Shown here: piece after piece, positions 62,885 through 64,000 of the stretch
Layout of the letters: every line of letters starts with the position of its first letter
Position numbering within the stretch: the first letter of the stretch is position 1
Assembly (NCBI RefSeq): GCF_042242105.1
Contig: NC_092020.1
Location: 2,221,001 to 2,285,000, forward strand
From: Pempheris klunzingeri
Lineage: Eukaryota; Chordata; Actinopteri; Acropomatiformes; Pempheridae
Direction: 5' to 3'
Length of the DNA stretch: 64,000 nt
Notes under the pieces: generated by a model
The model's input: only the letters and a program-made list of their open reading frames with translations
Database searches by the model: none
Told to the model about the DNA's origin: nothing
Position numbers and translations under genes: made by a program

Positions 62885-63552
62885 GTTGGGCTTGTAGGAA
62901 AACCTTTCAAATCGCTGTGTCCTTTGATCCCATATTAATCTCAAAAGCGTGAATGAAGCTTTTTTTAGTTATGTGACAGATTGCAATTCAAATATGCCAT
63001 TTTTATTCTTTAGAAAAGGTTTCGCAACTTCCGATGAAGTCATGATTCCTACAGAGCACAATCAACTCCCACATATTTGATCCAAACTGGATTATGTAAA
63101 AAGGCAGGGGTGGGACTGTGTCTCTTCCTATCATGGCAGCAGTGTCTGACACTTTATATAACCACTGTTTCCTTGGGATCGTGTAAATTAAAATGACTTT
63201 GAAGTTGAGTCAGAGCTCAGTTGCTAAATGGATCAGTCAATTAACAACGTGGTGAAACTGGCCGTCTGACCGACACCGACTGAAGTTTTGAGGATATGAT
63301 GAGAAATAACAGGATATATCAGATATCAGACTTTTTTATAGCACGGATCAGTCCGAGTCAGCTGTGTTGTTTTAGGATCCAGCCACATTTACAAGCACCA
63401 TGACATTGTCTCATACCACATTCAAATTGTCACACACACAGACACACACACTTAAAATCCCAATGCTTTAATGTCCCTGTCCTGGCAAATGACTGGGGGC
63501 TTCTTTTTCCCTTGCAAAGGACCCTCATCAGATCATAAAAGATGCCTAACGA

Positions 63553-63556
<4 letters not shown>

Positions 63557-63588
<32 letters not shown>
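63557..63588. repeat. (CA)n microsatellite
   Basis: About 15 CA units near the end of the window. Confidence 0.95.
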
Positions 63589-63590
<2 letters not shown>

Positions 63591-64000
63591 CCTGCCAACA
63601 GGAAATCTAAAGACACAAAGGCGGATGGGCTGGTTAGGGGGTGGGGGGGCTCGCACATATGTCACTAAAACCACAGCTTGTCTGAGGGAGCTGGTGAGGT
63701 AATGAATGAGCCTTTCATCACAGAGGCATCGTCACCAATGATGTTTTGTTTCACAGACAAACATTTGCATCGCTGTCAGATAAGAAGCGGATGTCAGTTC
63801 ACATTTTGTCAGAATCCGTGTAGTTGAATTTTGGTCTTTCCCCCCCAAAACCCTGTGTAAATGCAGACAGTTGTTTTGTAGTGACGGCCTTGGGGTATCA
63901 TCCTCGTCACCTCTGTAGGAAGTGTTTTCTTTTTTTTCCCTTTCTCACACCCCGCTAAGGGTCATAGCCAATGTTTTGGCTAATTTGCAACCCAAACATA

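Larger units (their letters stand above)
58031..64000. other. neurl1b 5' flank and intergenic DNA
   Basis: The first few hundred bases upstream of the proposed neurl1b start are the likely promoter/5' UTR on the - strand, with a GT microsatellite at 58301-58335 and a GTGCGCGCG motif near 58428-58436. Beyond 58600 the DNA is AT-rich. It contains a short 15-bp direct repeat (TGTGATGTGTCCATA type) at about 59511-59545, a GT run at 61828-61846, a GAT run near 62866-62884 and a CA run at 63557-63588. The longest open frames (for example 60995-61372, +) have no recognised domain. Confidence 0.4.

Overview
The window is vertebrate nuclear DNA and almost certainly comes from a ray-finned (teleost) fish, probably a spiny-rayed one. 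The evidence is five recognisable vertebrate genes, introns that are compact for coding exons but long for first introns, an intact Mel1c melatonin receptor (in placental mammals this locus became GPR50), and several miniature inverted-repeat transposons of types I associate with fish genomes. The species assignment is inference. No bacterial, viral or CRISPR-like system is present.

Layout. From 1 to about 6.7 kb there is a tandem pair of connexin genes on the + strand: gjb1 (Cx32 type, 873-1700) and an alpha-type connexin of the Cx46/Cx39.9 kind (4674-5753). Each has a single coding exon. From 11.4 to 12.9 kb, on the - strand, lies vma21, a V-ATPase assembly factor, rebuilt here as three exons giving 104 residues. 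From 21.4 to 30.1 kb, also on -, lies mtnr1c (Mel1c), rebuilt as two exons giving 354 residues with a 7.6 kb intron. From 35.7 to 58.0 kb, on -, lies neurl1b, a Neuralized-type E3 ubiquitin ligase rebuilt as six exons giving 596 residues. Its proposed first exon sits 17 kb upstream of the second. The last 6 kb (58.0-64.0 kb) holds no gene I can support.

The space between genes and inside introns holds old transposons. They include a 731-bp hAT-like element with an exact 8-bp target duplication and the remains of a BED zinc finger, a decayed LINE reverse transcriptase cut in two by a fold-back element, a TIR element in the probable gjb1 3' UTR, and four or more short inverted-repeat elements in the neurl1b introns. 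Microsatellites are common.

The genes do not form one pathway. Connexins make gap junctions, Vma21 acts in the ER in V-ATPase assembly, Mel1c is a Gi-type melatonin GPCR, and Neurl1b ubiquitinates Notch ligands. The vma21-mtnr1c adjacency matches human VMA21-GPR50 on Xq28, which supports the receptor call. I found no previously undescribed system. The most useful results are the exon-level gene models, the nested transposons and some residue-level predictions.
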